Source: Burkholderiales bacterium (GTDB lineage: Bacteria > Pseudomonadota > Gammaproteobacteria > Burkholderiales > SG8-41). Taken from it: a stretch of 64,000 nucleotides of DNA. Positions 33,692-42,404 of the stretch are shown here, one piece after another. Location of the stretch: NCBI GenBank assembly GCA_030684405.1, contig JAUXYA010000011.1, forward strand, positions 248,001 to 312,000, read 5' to 3'. Each line of letters starts with the position of its first letter. The first letter of the stretch is position 1. The translations under genes and the position numbers were made by a program. The notes beneath the pieces were generated by a model, which was not told the DNA's origin, did not search any database, and worked only from the letters and a program-made list of their open reading frames with translations.

Positions 33692-34663
33692 TCACTCCAC
33701 CTTCGCGCCTGAATCCTTGACCACTTTCGCCCATTTCGCGAAGTCGGCTTTGACCACGCGCGTGAATGCCTCGGCGCTGCCGCCTACGGCATCGGCGCCT
33801 TGTGCATTGAGCCGTTTCACCAACTCCGGATTCTTCAGCGCGGTGTTCAAATCAGCGTTGACGCGCTTCACGATATCCATCGGCGTGCCCGCCGGCGCGA
33901 AGATGCCAAACCAGTTGACCACTTCATAACCAGGCACGGTTTCCGCAATCGCCGGCAGTTCCGGAAAAGCCGCCGAGCGTTTGGGCCCGGTCACCGCGAG
34001 GCCGCGCAACTTGCCGGAACGCACCTGCGGAGTCAACGGCACCGCACTGGCAATGGTCACGCCGATCTGGCCGCCCAGCATGTCGGTAATCAGCGGCCCC
34101 GTCCCCTTGTACGGAATGTGCTCCATGCGAATGGCAGCCATGCTCTTGAACAGTTCCACTGCAAGATGGCTCGAGGAGCCGCTGCCGGCAGAGCCGTAGT
34201 TGATCTTGCCCGGATTGGCCTTCGCGTAATCGATCAGTTCCTTGACATTTTTCGCCGGCAGCGAAGGGCCTGCGGCAAGCATCAGCGGCACTGCAACGAA
34301 CTGCACCACCGGTGTGAAATCGCGGATGGCGTCGTACGAAACCTTCTTGTAGAGATGCGGATTGATCACATGCGGAATCGAGGAAAACAGCAGCGTGTAG
34401 CCGTCGGAATTGGCCTTGGCCGCAATCTCGGTCGCGATCAGCCCGCCAGCGCCGCCACGATTGTCGACCACCACCTGCTGGCCGATGCGCTCGGAAAGCT
34501 GCTGCGCAGCGATGCGGCCGAGGATATCGGCCGCGCCGCCTGGCGGAAAGCCCACCACCAGGCGTACCGGGCGCTCGGGATAGGCGGCTGCGGCCGGGAA
34601 TGCGATGGTGGCGGCTGCTGCTGCGGTAACGGCTGCAATGGCCTGTCGAATGTGAATGTTCAT
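33692..34663 (-). CDS. Bug-family periplasmic substrate-binding protein
   Basis: A 323-residue exported binding protein. GAGGAG precedes the ATG at 34663. The signal peptide is IRQAIAAVTAAAAATIAFPA followed by AAAYPE. Mature motifs: YPERPVRLVVGFPPGGAADI, GQQVVVDNRGGAGGLIATEI, MEHIPYKGTGPLITDMLGGQ and FPELPAIAETVPGYEV. It follows the gamma-glutamyltransferase-like gene by 82 bases on the same strand and precedes a second Bug gene of different sequence, so the operon can sense or import two ligands. Confidence 0.92.
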   Translation of the reverse strand: MNIHIRQAIAAVTAAAAATIAFPAAAAYPERPVRLVVGFPPGGAADILGRIAAQQLSERIGQQVVVDNRGGAGGLIATEIAAKANSDGYTLLFSSIPHVINPHLYKKVSYDAIRDFTPVVQFVAVPLMLAAGPSLPAKNVKELIDYAKANPGKINYGSAGSGSSSHLAVELFKSMAAIRMEHIPYKGTGPLITDMLGGQIGVTIASAVPLTPQVRSGKLRGLAVTGPKRSAAFPELPAIAETVPGYEVVNWFGIFAPAGTPMDIVKRVNADLNTALKNPELVKRLNAQGADAVGGSAEAFTRVVKADFAKWAKVVKDSGAKVE

Positions 34664-34745
34664 TTCAGCTCCTCGTATTGTTGTCGGATTCATGCACTGC
34701 AGGCACAGGTGTTAGCAGCAATCGTGCCAATACCTTGCCCTGGCA

Positions 34746-36467
34746 TCACCAGCCCAGCACATAGGCCGGGCGCCGCGGATCGGCGCCGCCGTGCAGCACA
34801 CCCTGAGCGTGGTCGCTGACGATGGTGCACACCGACCCGGCGAGCCAGGTCATGTCGTCCCACCAGTAAACCTTGTGCCCCAGCGTCGCCAGCGCCTCGC
34901 CGGTCGACTTGTCGATGCGCGACTCCAGGTACAAGCGGCCCGGGAAGTATGGATGCGGCTCGAAGGAACCGGGATAGCTGTAGTTGGCGAAGCGCGGCGC
35001 TTCCACCGCATCCTGCACCGACATGCCGAAGACGTTGATGTTGAGGAAGACCTGGATCATCGCCTGGATCTGCACGTCGCCGCCCGGCGTGCCGAAGGGC
35101 ATATAGGCCTTGCCGTTCTTCAGTGCCAGTGCGGGATTCGGTGTCAGCCGCGGCCGTTTGCCCGGCGCCACCGAAGACGGGTGCGAGGGATCGGCCCAGG
35201 ACTGGGTGCCGCGGCCCGAGCAGATAATGCCCACGCCAGGCACGAGCGGCGTCTTGTCGGAGCCATCGGAAGGTGTCGCCGAGAAGGCGTTGCCGTGGTG
35301 GTCGATGACACAGACGTAGGAAGTATCGCCAGGACCCGGAGCTTCGTCGGCCTGCGGCACCGGCATGCAGATGTTCTCCAACGCAGACAGTGTTTTCGGA
35401 TCCCCCGCAGGCGGCATTTCCGGCCAGGCCTTGTCGTCTCGGATCAGTGTGCGCCGCCATTGAGCGTAGCGCTCCGAGAGCAGGCCGGTAAGCGGCACCT
35501 TGACGAATTTCGGATCGCCAAAGTGCTGGTGGCGGTCGGCAAAAGCAAGCTTCAGCGCTTCAGTAACGACATGGATATATTGCGGAGTGTTGTGGCCCAG
35601 CGCCTTCAGGTCGTAACCCTTGAGGATGTTCAGCGCCATCGGCAGCGCCGGGCCCTGCGACCAGGCGCCGCAGGCATGCACATCAATGTTGCCGAACTTC
35701 GATTTTACGGTCGGCTCGAAGTTGACCTTGAAGTTTGCAAAATCGTCATAACGCATCAGGCCGCCCTGTCCGGTGATCCATTGGGTCACCGTCTTCGCGA
35801 TGTCACCCTTGTAGAAGGCGTCGCGCGCGGCTTGCAGGCCGGCCTTGCGGCCCTTGCGTTTCGCCGCGCGGCGCTCTTCGTCGGCCATGTATTTCAGTGT
35901 ACGCCCGAGGTCGGCCTGCACGAAAACCTTGCCCGGCACCGGTGGCTTGCCACCCGGCATGAACACTTTTTTGCTTGAGGGCCAGCGGCCGTAATACTCG
36001 GTGTTGGCGCCAATGAAGTCCGCCATCAGCGGATACATCGGGAAACCTTCGCTGGCGAAGCGGATTGCCGCCGAGGCAACCTCACCGAAACTCATGGTTC
36101 CGAATTTTGACAGTGCGGTGATCCATGCGTCCGGCGCCGCGGGCACCACGCAACGTTCAACGCCAGGCGGGATCTTGCCGCCGTATTTCTTCATGAAGTA
36201 ATCCGGCGTCACCGCGGCCGGCCACACGCCGAGGCCGTCGATCGAATGCACCTTGCGGTCCTTCGCGGTGTAGATGATCTGCGGTGCGACGCCGCCGATG
36301 TTGACCTTCTCGGTCTGCAGCACACCGATGGCGAGCCCGGCGGCAACACCGGCATCAATCGCGTTGCCGCCGGCTTCGAGAATTTCAAAAGCCGCGTGTG
36401 CGGCGAGGTAATGCCCCGCCGCGACGACATGGCGTGTCCCCATGATGGTCATGCGTTTCATCGTCAT
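34746..36467 (-). CDS. Gamma-glutamyltransferase family protein (copy 1)
   Basis: A 573-residue Ntn-hydrolase of the GGT family, made as a proenzyme that splits itself before a Thr. The expected nucleophile is Thr382 in GPGDTSYVCVIDHHGNAFSA, aligned with the TTHYSVVD segment of E. coli GGT. AFEILEAGGNAIDAGVAAGL near residue 25 and PFGTPGGDVQIQAMIQVFL near the C-terminus are family blocks. No signal peptide is present, unlike classical periplasmic GGT, so it probably acts in the cytoplasm on gamma-glutamyl or other amide substrates. The start has GGAG upstream. It heads a minus-strand group with two Bug genes, an unknown gene and a symporter. Confidence 0.88.
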   Translation of the reverse strand: MTMKRMTIMGTRHVVAAGHYLAAHAAFEILEAGGNAIDAGVAAGLAIGVLQTEKVNIGGVAPQIIYTAKDRKVHSIDGLGVWPAAVTPDYFMKKYGGKIPPGVERCVVPAAPDAWITALSKFGTMSFGEVASAAIRFASEGFPMYPLMADFIGANTEYYGRWPSSKKVFMPGGKPPVPGKVFVQADLGRTLKYMADEERRAAKRKGRKAGLQAARDAFYKGDIAKTVTQWITGQGGLMRYDDFANFKVNFEPTVKSKFGNIDVHACGAWSQGPALPMALNILKGYDLKALGHNTPQYIHVVTEALKLAFADRHQHFGDPKFVKVPLTGLLSERYAQWRRTLIRDDKAWPEMPPAGDPKTLSALENICMPVPQADEAPGPGDTSYVCVIDHHGNAFSATPSDGSDKTPLVPGVGIICSGRGTQSWADPSHPSSVAPGKRPRLTPNPALALKNGKAYMPFGTPGGDVQIQAMIQVFLNINVFGMSVQDAVEAPRFANYSYPGSFEPHPYFPGRLYLESRIDKSTGEALATLGHKVYWWDDMTWLAGSVCTIVSDHAQGVLHGGADPRRPAYVLGW

Positions 36468-36489
36468 TGCTCAGTCTCCATTGCTGCCG

Positions 36490-36533
36490 CAAAGTGCCCG
36501 CGGTCGAAGTGTCCGCGGCGAAGTGCCCACGGT
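36490..36533. repeat. Three tandem 14-15 bp repeats in the divergent GGT/Bug region
   Basis: Units CAAAGTGCCCGCGGT, CGAAGTGTCCGCGG and CGAAGTGCCCACGGT lie head to tail between the start of GGT copy 1 and the divergent Bug gene. Spacing near 1.4 helical turns per unit; they may be regulator sites. Confidence 0.55.
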
Positions 36534-36701
36534 ATTCCCTGATTCTACCCCGCAGCGCCTGCCGGGACTGCGGCGTCATCACGAATTGGACGCAGGACAA
36601 CAATGGCACGATGCGCGCACGCTTCAGGCTTGATAAACTCCACAATCAAACCAACTGTGGGCGACGCGACGCGCACACCACTTAATCACGAGGAGAACTG
36701 G

Positions 36702-37670
36702 ATGACATTGAACCGATTCTGGATCGCTGCCGCGGCCGGCCTGCTGGCTGCCACCGCCCCGGCGTCCGCACAGAACTATCCCGCGAAGACCATACGGATG
36801 GTCATCCCCTTCGCCGCCGGCGGCAACACCGACATCATCGGCCGCATCTTCGCGCCGAAAATGGCAGAGATCATCGGCCAGCAGATCATCATCGACAACC
36901 GCGGTGGTGCTGGTGGCTCGATCGGCACCGAGGTAGTCTCGCGAGCAGCGCCCGACGGCTACACGCTGCTGATGGCCTCAGCCGGCCATACCATCAACCC
37001 GGCCATGGTCAAGAAGCTGCCCTATGACTCGGTCAAGGATTTCACCCCCATCGGTATCGTCGCCGACGTACCCACTGCCCTGGTGATCCATCCGTCACTG
37101 CCGCCGAAGAACATGAAGGAATTCATCGCGCTGGCCAAGGCCCGCCCGATGGATATCTTCTACTCCACTGCGGGCCAGGGCACCGTCGGTCACCTCGCTG
37201 CAGAACTGCTGATCTCCACCGCCGGCATCAAGATCACCGCAGTGCACTACAAGGGCAGCGGCCCGTCAATGATCGACCTCGTCGGCGGCCATGTGCAGAT
37301 GCAATTCCCGAGCATGCCTGCCGCGGTGCCCTACGTGGCCCAAGGCCGCCTGCGCATGATCGCCCAGACCGGCGAGAAACGTTCGCCGGCGGCGCCGACC
37401 GTGCCCACCATGATCGAACAGGGCCTGAAGGACTTCGTTGTGTCCAGCGGATTCTCGATGTTCGGTCCTGCCAATTTGCCCAAGCCCATCGTTGACCGCG
37501 TGAATTCGGCGCTGGTGCAGGCGTTGAAGGATCCCAAGGTCAACAAGACCCTGCTTGACCAGGGCGCAGAGCCCAACGGCAGCACGCCGGAAGCGCACGA
37601 CAAGTTCAACCGCACCGAAATCCAGAAATGGATCAAGATCGCACGCGCAGCCGGCATCCAGCCGAACTGA
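36702..37670 (+). CDS. Bug-family periplasmic substrate-binding protein
   Basis: A 322-residue exported binding protein with GAGGAGA before the ATG at 36702. Signal peptide RFWIAAAAGLLAATAPASAQ, then YPAKTIRMVIPFAAGGNTDI, GQQIIIDNRGGAGGSIGTEV, APDGYTLLMASAGHTINPAM and ITAVHYKGSGPSMIDLVGGH. It is followed by a strong terminator and then by the second gamma-glutamyltransferase-like gene, so it is expressed mainly alone, divergently from GGT copy 1. Confidence 0.93.
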   Translation: MTLNRFWIAAAAGLLAATAPASAQNYPAKTIRMVIPFAAGGNTDIIGRIFAPKMAEIIGQQIIIDNRGGAGGSIGTEVVSRAAPDGYTLLMASAGHTINPAMVKKLPYDSVKDFTPIGIVADVPTALVIHPSLPPKNMKEFIALAKARPMDIFYSTAGQGTVGHLAAELLISTAGIKITAVHYKGSGPSMIDLVGGHVQMQFPSMPAAVPYVAQGRLRMIAQTGEKRSPAAPTVPTMIEQGLKDFVVSSGFSMFGPANLPKPIVDRVNSALVQALKDPKVNKTLLDQGAEPNGSTPEAHDKFNRTEIQKWIKIARAAGIQPN

Positions 37671-37688
37671 GCGGTTGGTCAGTGCGTT

Positions 37689-37720
37689 AAAATACGGGGC
37701 CGCGCGCCCCGTATTTTTTT
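37689..37720 (+). terminator. Rho-independent terminator after the Bug gene
   Basis: AAATACGGGG and CCCCGTATTT form a 10-bp stem around CCGCGCG, followed by a T run. It separates the Bug gene from the second GGT gene. Confidence 0.9.
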
Positions 37721-37763
37721 GTCCGCGATTTCCGCAGTCCCGTTTTTCATCCAGAGACATCTC

Positions 37764-39353
37764 ATGACCCCACTCGACTTCCAGTTCCCCTACACCTCCC
37801 AGCGCATGCCCGTCCTTGCGCGCAATGCCGTCGCCACCTCGCAACCCCTGGCCGCCCAGGCCGGGCTGCGCATGCTGCTCAAAGGCGGCAACGCGGTCGA
37901 CGCCATCCTCGCCACCGCAATCTCGCTGACCGTGCTCGAACCCACCAGCAATGGCATCGGCAGCGATGCGTTCTGCATCCTGTGGGACGGCAAGAAGCTG
38001 CACGGCCTGAATGCATCCGGCCGCTCCCCGGCGGCATGGACGCCGGAACGTTTCAAGGGCGCGCAGGCGATGCCGCAGCGCGGCTGGGATTCGGTGACGG
38101 TGCCGGGCTGCGTTTCAGCCTGGGTTGAGATGTCCGCAAAGTTCGGCAAGCTGCCTTTTGCCGACCTGTTTGAGCCGGCGATCCAGTACGCCACTGAAGG
38201 CTACATGGTGACGCCCACCATCGCCCGACTGTGGGCCAATCAGGCGCCGGAACTGAAAAACCAGCCCGGATATGCCGAGGCCTTCATGCCGCGCGGCCGC
38301 GCACCGCTGCCCGGCGAGAAGTTTTCCTTCCCGGCACAAGCCAAGACGCTGGCACGCATCGCCGAGACCAAGGGTGAAGCCTTCTACAAGGGTGACCTCG
38401 CCGAGAAGATTGTCGCCTGGGCCAAGCAGCACGACGGCGCGATGACGCTGGATGACCTCGCTGCCCACAGGAACGACTGGGTGGAACCTATCGGTATCGA
38501 TTACCGCGGCTACATGCTGCACGAAATCCCCCCCAACGGCCAGGGCATCGCCGCGTTGATTGCGCTGGGCATCCTCGAGAACTTTGACGTCGCTAAGCTG
38601 CCAGTCGATTCGCCCGACAGCATGCACCTGCAGATCGAGGCGATGAAGCTTGCCTTCGCCGACATCAACGAATACGTGTCCGACCCGGCGACGATGCGCG
38701 TGAAGCCGTCGGAGATGCTCGACAAGAATTACCTGAAGAAGCGCGCGCAGCTGATTGACATGAAGAAAGCGCAGGAGCCTGCGCACGGCAATCCGGCGAA
38801 AGGCGGCACGGTTTATCTGACCGCTGCCGACGAGTCCGGCATGATGGTGTCGTACATCCAGTCCAACTTCGCCGGTTTCGGTTCCGGCGTCGTCGTGCCC
38901 GGTACCGGCATCAGCCTGCAGAACCGCGGCTTCGGCTTCAGCCTGAAACCGGGCCACGCCAACATCGTCGCCCCGAGCAAACGCCCCTTCCACACCATCA
39001 TCCCGGGTTTTCTGACAAAAAACGGCAAGCCGCTGATGAGCTTCGGTGTAATGGGCGGCTCGATGCAGGCGCAGGGCCACATGCAGGTGGTCTCACGCAT
39101 GGTTGACTACGGCCAGAACCCGCAGGCCGCTGCCGACGCACCGCGCTGGCGCATCGACAGCGGGCTTAAGGTTGGCATCGAATACGGTGTAGCTGCGGAA
39201 ACGGTGGCCGAGCTAATCGCGCGCGGCCACGACATGCCGCAAGCGGACCGCTGGTCCACCGATTTCGGCCGCGCCCAGCTGATCTACAAGATGGAAGACG
39301 GCTACTTCGCCGCCTCTGAACGCCGCACCGACGGTCAGGCTGTCGGTTTCTGA
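37764..39353 (+). CDS. Gamma-glutamyltransferase family protein (copy 2)
   Basis: A 529-residue GGT-family Ntn hydrolase, distinct from copy 1. The predicted nucleophile is Thr349 in KGGTVYLTAADESGMMVSYI. GLRMLLKGGNAVDAILATAI near residue 35 and SFGVMGGSMQAQGHMQVVSR near residue 430 are conserved blocks. It lacks a signal peptide. The ATG at 37764 begins MTPLDFQFPYTSQRMPV; the extension upstream runs through the terminator and is rejected. The gamma-carbonic anhydrase gene starts 16 bases after its stop, so both are in one operon. Confidence 0.9.
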   Translation: MTPLDFQFPYTSQRMPVLARNAVATSQPLAAQAGLRMLLKGGNAVDAILATAISLTVLEPTSNGIGSDAFCILWDGKKLHGLNASGRSPAAWTPERFKGAQAMPQRGWDSVTVPGCVSAWVEMSAKFGKLPFADLFEPAIQYATEGYMVTPTIARLWANQAPELKNQPGYAEAFMPRGRAPLPGEKFSFPAQAKTLARIAETKGEAFYKGDLAEKIVAWAKQHDGAMTLDDLAAHRNDWVEPIGIDYRGYMLHEIPPNGQGIAALIALGILENFDVAKLPVDSPDSMHLQIEAMKLAFADINEYVSDPATMRVKPSEMLDKNYLKKRAQLIDMKKAQEPAHGNPAKGGTVYLTAADESGMMVSYIQSNFAGFGSGVVVPGTGISLQNRGFGFSLKPGHANIVAPSKRPFHTIIPGFLTKNGKPLMSFGVMGGSMQAQGHMQVVSRMVDYGQNPQAAADAPRWRIDSGLKVGIEYGVAAETVAELIARGHDMPQADRWSTDFGRAQLIYKMEDGYFAASERRTDGQAVGF

Positions 39354-39369
39354 GCACAGGAACGGACTA

Positions 39370-39894
39370 ATGAAATACTCGATCGGAGAGCGCAAGGTGG
39401 TCTGCAAGGGCGATTACTGGATCGCCCCCAACGCCACCGTCATCGGCAGCGTGGTGCTGGAGAACAACGCCAGCATCTGGTGGAACTGCGTACTGCGTGG
39501 CGACAGCGACACCATCACCATCGGCGAAAACTCGCAGGTGCAGGACGGATCGGTGTTGCACGCCGATCCCGGCTTCCCGCTGACGCTCGAGAAAAACGTC
39601 AGCGTCGGCCACATGGCCATGCTGCACGGCTGCACCGTCGGCGAAGGCAGCCTGGTTGGTATCAAGGCAGTGATTCTCAATGGTGCAAAAATCGGCAAGA
39701 ACTGCCTGATCGGTGCCGGCGCCTTCGTCGGCGAAGGCAAGGAAATCCCGGACGGTTCGATGGTGCTGGGCATGCCGGGCAAGGTGGTGAAGCAACTGAC
39801 ACCCGATCAGATCAAGGGTATCAACCGCATCTCCGAGCATTACGTGAAAAACTTCAAACGCTATCTCGCCGAGCTGCGGCCCGACGAATCCTGA
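39370..39894 (+). CDS. Gamma-class carbonic anhydrase family protein (YrdA/PaaY-like)
   Basis: A 174-residue left-handed beta-helix protein. Hexapeptide repeats run through the whole chain (IAPNATVIGSVVLENNASIW, ILNGAKIGKNCLIGAGAFVG). The zinc ligands expected for gamma carbonic anhydrases are present as VLHADPG, and VGHMAMLHGC. Short members of this type (YrdA, PaaY, CaiE) often serve as thioesterase or metabolite-linked enzymes rather than true anhydrases. It sits in the operon with GGT copy 2 and an unknown 76-residue protein. Confidence 0.9.
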   Translation: MKYSIGERKVVCKGDYWIAPNATVIGSVVLENNASIWWNCVLRGDSDTITIGENSQVQDGSVLHADPGFPLTLEKNVSVGHMAMLHGCTVGEGSLVGIKAVILNGAKIGKNCLIGAGAFVGEGKEIPDGSMVLGMPGKVVKQLTPDQIKGINRISEHYVKNFKRYLAELRPDES

Positions 39895-39913
39895 GCACCA
39901 CGAGGGCGCCGCC

Positions 39914-40144
39914 ATGACCGCAATGAGCAAATTCGGGTTTCGTATCAAGACCCGTGGCGGCATGGTAGTGGAGAACCTGGTGGTGCAGGCGCGCGAGCAG
40001 ACCGAGGCGGAAAACCGCATCCGCCAGATCTACCATCACTGTGAAATCCTCGAGTGCAACGCGCTGGCTCCGGACACACGCGGTGAAGGCATGGATCTCG
40101 AAGGGATGATTTCGCTGATCAGCCGACAGGACGATACGCGCTAG
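39914..40144 (+). CDS. Small protein of unknown function (76 residues)
   Basis: A basic/acidic soluble protein: FGFRIKTRGGMVVENLVVQA begins with a strand pattern, then REQTEAENRIRQIYHHCEIL is a helix, and a short tail follows. Its look is that of a compact single-domain protein; I do not recognise a function, but comparable short proteins occur in betaproteobacteria. The start is the ATG at 39914, 19 bases after the carbonic anhydrase stop, so it is likely the last gene of that operon. Confidence 0.6.
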   Translation: MTAMSKFGFRIKTRGGMVVENLVVQAREQTEAENRIRQIYHHCEILECNALAPDTRGEGMDLEGMISLISRQDDTR

Positions 40145-40165
40145 CGCAGCGTCCTGCGGTGTACT

Positions 40166-41065
40166 TCAGGAGCCGGAGCGGTGCGCGTGTACCAGACGCA
40201 GTCCGGAGACCACACCCCGGCGCAGCGCCGCCTCCTGCCCCGACGTCAGTGCGGTGCGCGCCCCTTGCGGCACCGTCCGCACCGCCGCTACGGCAGCGGG
40301 CCGCGCAAGGCGGATGAAATCGGTCGCCAGCAGTTCCTCGAGCAGGCTGCCATAATCGCGCGCACCGCGGCTTGTCGGGGCGTGCTCGAAAACGTCCTGG
40401 TTGGAAGCCGGGCTCTCTGCAAGGCTGACATTCTCGGCGATGCGCGTCGCACAGACCTCATCGCCATAACGGCTGCGCAGCTGACTCTCAATATCGAGCG
40501 ACATGCGGCGCCGTGAATCGTAGCGTGTGATCAGGTAGCGGCGCGGCACGCGGCGCTTCAGCACCTGCTCCAGCGCCTTCAGCGTGCGCTCCATCTGCAG
40601 CGCGCCTTTCATCGCCAGGTAGTCTGTCGAAATCGGGATGATCACCCCGTCTGCCGCAAATACACTGCTCAGCGACAGTACGCCCAGCATTGGGCAAGCA
40701 TCCATCAGCACCGGACGCGCAGCCGGTTCCTTCTCGAGTGCAGTGGCGAGGCGCGTCAGCACCGCCGGTCCCTTGCCGAACTGCGTATCAACCTTGGACA
40801 GTTCAATATGCGAAGGCACCAGCCGCCAGCCATTGTGCGTGCTCATGCTCAGCGCGGCGAGGGGCACGCCATGCGCATACAGTCCGTAGAGGCTGGCATC
40901 CGCGCGCGACACCGATACGCCACAGACATCGGTGAGGTGACCCTGTGGGTCAAGATCGATCACCAACGGGTCCGCACCGCGCCGCGCCAGCAGGCCGGCA
41001 AGGTTCAGCGTCGTCGTTGTCTTGCCGACTCCGCCCTTCTGATTGAATACCGCGATGCGTGCCAC
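40166..41065 (-). CDS. ParA family ATPase
   Basis: A 299-residue P-loop ATPase of the MinD/ParA type. The deviant Walker A box is FNQKGGVGKTTTTLNLAGLL (residues 6-25), followed by VIDLDPQGHLTDVCG (Walker A'), VLMDACPMLGVLSL (Walker B) and IIPISTDYLAMKGALQMERT. Such proteins position DNA, protein clusters or secretion machines. There is no ParB or other partner gene adjacent, so this is an orphan with an unknown cargo. GTG at 41065 is the start because GGAGG lies six bases upstream; a longer ATG-initiated form would add 14 implausible residues. Confidence 0.88.
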   Translation of the reverse strand: MARIAVFNQKGGVGKTTTTLNLAGLLARRGADPLVIDLDPQGHLTDVCGVSVSRADASLYGLYAHGVPLAALSMSTHNGWRLVPSHIELSKVDTQFGKGPAVLTRLATALEKEPAARPVLMDACPMLGVLSLSSVFAADGVIIPISTDYLAMKGALQMERTLKALEQVLKRRVPRRYLITRYDSRRRMSLDIESQLRSRYGDEVCATRIAENVSLAESPASNQDVFEHAPTSRGARDYGSLLEELLATDFIRLARPAAVAAVRTVPQGARTALTSGQEAALRRGVVSGLRLVHAHRSGS

Positions 41066-41485
41066 CGAAACCTCCGCAAGGCCACAAGCCGGCCATGGAT
41101 TGGGCAATTTTGCGCTGTGAATCAGGAAATTGGCAACCGCTTCTTTGACAATGCATCAATACTTGGCGGCAAGCTGCTGTCCGGGTTCGATTAGGGGGCT
41201 ACAGAGAAGGCGCAGGAATTATAGAAATTCAAATAAAAACAATTACTTATTAATTCCGGATGTCACTGATCAGAGTGGGTGTCGCGAGCCATGTCCAAAA
41301 CACAAAGCCGCACTGCGCCCGGGTGCACCGCCCGCAACTGGCGAGTCTTGAAGCGAGCACGACGCAAACGCACCATAAAGGAGCACCGCGGAGACTGCTC
41401 AACAACCTGAAACGGCGTCGGCAATCCATGGCGACTGCCTTTGAATTCGGTTATCCTCGCAGCAAATTACAGGGGGGTGTTTGAA
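41066..41485. other. 420-base region without a credible gene
   Basis: It holds copy 5 of the AT-rich motif and a TTGAAT/AAATTA pair in front of the 46-residue protein that could be a weak promoter. Short open frames here have no ribosome site or recognisable composition. Confidence 0.5.
41230..41253 (-). repeat. Copy 5 of dispersed AT-rich motif
   Basis: On the minus strand AATAAGTAATTGTTTTTATT, in a non-coding region upstream of the small membrane protein. Confidence 0.5.
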
Positions 41486-41626
41486 ATGGCGTTTTATGCC
41501 TTTTACGCGATTGCAATCGTCGTGCTGATCCTGCATTTCACCGGCTGGCTAAAACGCAACAACCTCGAATGGATGGTACTCGCACTCGCTGTCGCCGTAT
41601 TCCCCGTTGTGATTTTCCTGCGCTGA
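41486..41626 (+). CDS. Small membrane protein, 46 residues
   Basis: MAFYAFYAIAIVVLILHFTG is a first membrane helix, WLKRNNLEW a short charged loop and MVLALAVAVFPVVIFLR a second helix, so a compact hairpin in the inner membrane. GGGGGTG lies eight bases before the ATG. It is oriented towards the TauE/SafE gene. Function unknown; the basic loop would face the cytoplasm. Confidence 0.55.
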   Translation: MAFYAFYAIAIVVLILHFTGWLKRNNLEWMVLALAVAVFPVVIFLR

Positions 41627-41638
41627 ACGCAGCGCAGG
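41617..41638. terminator. Hairpin between convergent genes
   Basis: CCTGCGCTG-AACG-CAGCGCAGG is a perfect 9-bp stem overlapping the stop of the 46-residue protein gene. No T run follows on the plus strand and only a weak A/T mix on the minus strand. Confidence 0.4.
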
Positions 41639-41656
41639 CTCAGCCTCAACCCCCGC

Positions 41657-42400
41657 TCACTTCAGCAGCAGGCTCACGCCGCTGGCGAACAGCATCAGTG
41701 CCAGTATCCGTGAAAAGTTTTCGCTGCTGACGTGGTTGCCCAGCCGTTCCCCGACCATCGTCGCTATCCACATCAGGGGTAGCAGCATCACGAACAGCAG
41801 CAGCGTGCCTTTGTCGTAATAGCCGGCCCAGGTGTAGCCGCCGATGCGCGCGACCATCTCAGCAAACCACAAGGCCGCCACCGTCGCACGAAATCCCGCA
41901 CGCCCTATGCCGCGGGCATTGACATATATCACCACCAGGGTTCCGCCGCCCCCGCCGAACAGCGTATCGAAAAAGGCTCCGGTGAAACCCACCGGCAGCG
42001 CCCAGCGCTGCGAGCAGCGCAGCTGCGGCAGGCCCAGAGTGCTGACTGCCAGCATGTACATCGAATACAGTATCAGGAAGCCGCCCAGGAGCAGCACCAG
42101 CACCTGATTGTCGAGCACCGCGAAAAGCCACAAGCCGACCAGCGCGCCAGCAATGGTCGGTGGCAGCAGCAGGCGCAGCTCGGCCCAGACGATTTCCCGG
42201 CGATCGCGGATAACCAGGATCACGAACAGCACGAACACCAGCAGGCTGCACAGCGGCACCGCCAGTTGCAGCGGAATCACGAAGGCCAGCAGTGGCACGG
42301 CAATCATGCCGGCGCCAAAACCGGACATGCCGCGCACCACGAAAGCGATGAAAATCGATCCGGCGATCCATGCCAGCTGGAAAGTATCGAATCCCGGCAT
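41657..42400 (-). CDS. Sulfite exporter TauE/SafE family protein
   Basis: A 247-residue inner-membrane protein with about eight hydrophobic segments. VRGMSGFGAGMIAVPLLAFV near residue 22 and GFTGAFFDTLFGGGGGTLVV near residue 137 are the two halves of the internal repeat with the G-x-G-G-G pattern of TauE/SafE (DUF81). Relatives export sulfite, sulfonates or organosulfur acids. It is the last gene of a minus-strand cluster of five membrane-protein genes, four bases after the preceding TauE gene. Confidence 0.88.
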   Translation of the reverse strand: MPGFDTFQLAWIAGSIFIAFVVRGMSGFGAGMIAVPLLAFVIPLQLAVPLCSLLVFVLFVILVIRDRREIVWAELRLLLPPTIAGALVGLWLFAVLDNQVLVLLLGGFLILYSMYMLAVSTLGLPQLRCSQRWALPVGFTGAFFDTLFGGGGGTLVVIYVNARGIGRAGFRATVAALWFAEMVARIGGYTWAGYYDKGTLLLFVMLLPLMWIATMVGERLGNHVSSENFSRILALMLFASGVSLLLK

Positions 42401-42404
42401 TGCC

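Noticed and set aside
41260-41484. 74-codon frame upstream of the small membrane protein
   Set aside because: No ribosome site, mixed Arg/His/Gln composition, and the true small gene starts inside its 3' end in another frame.
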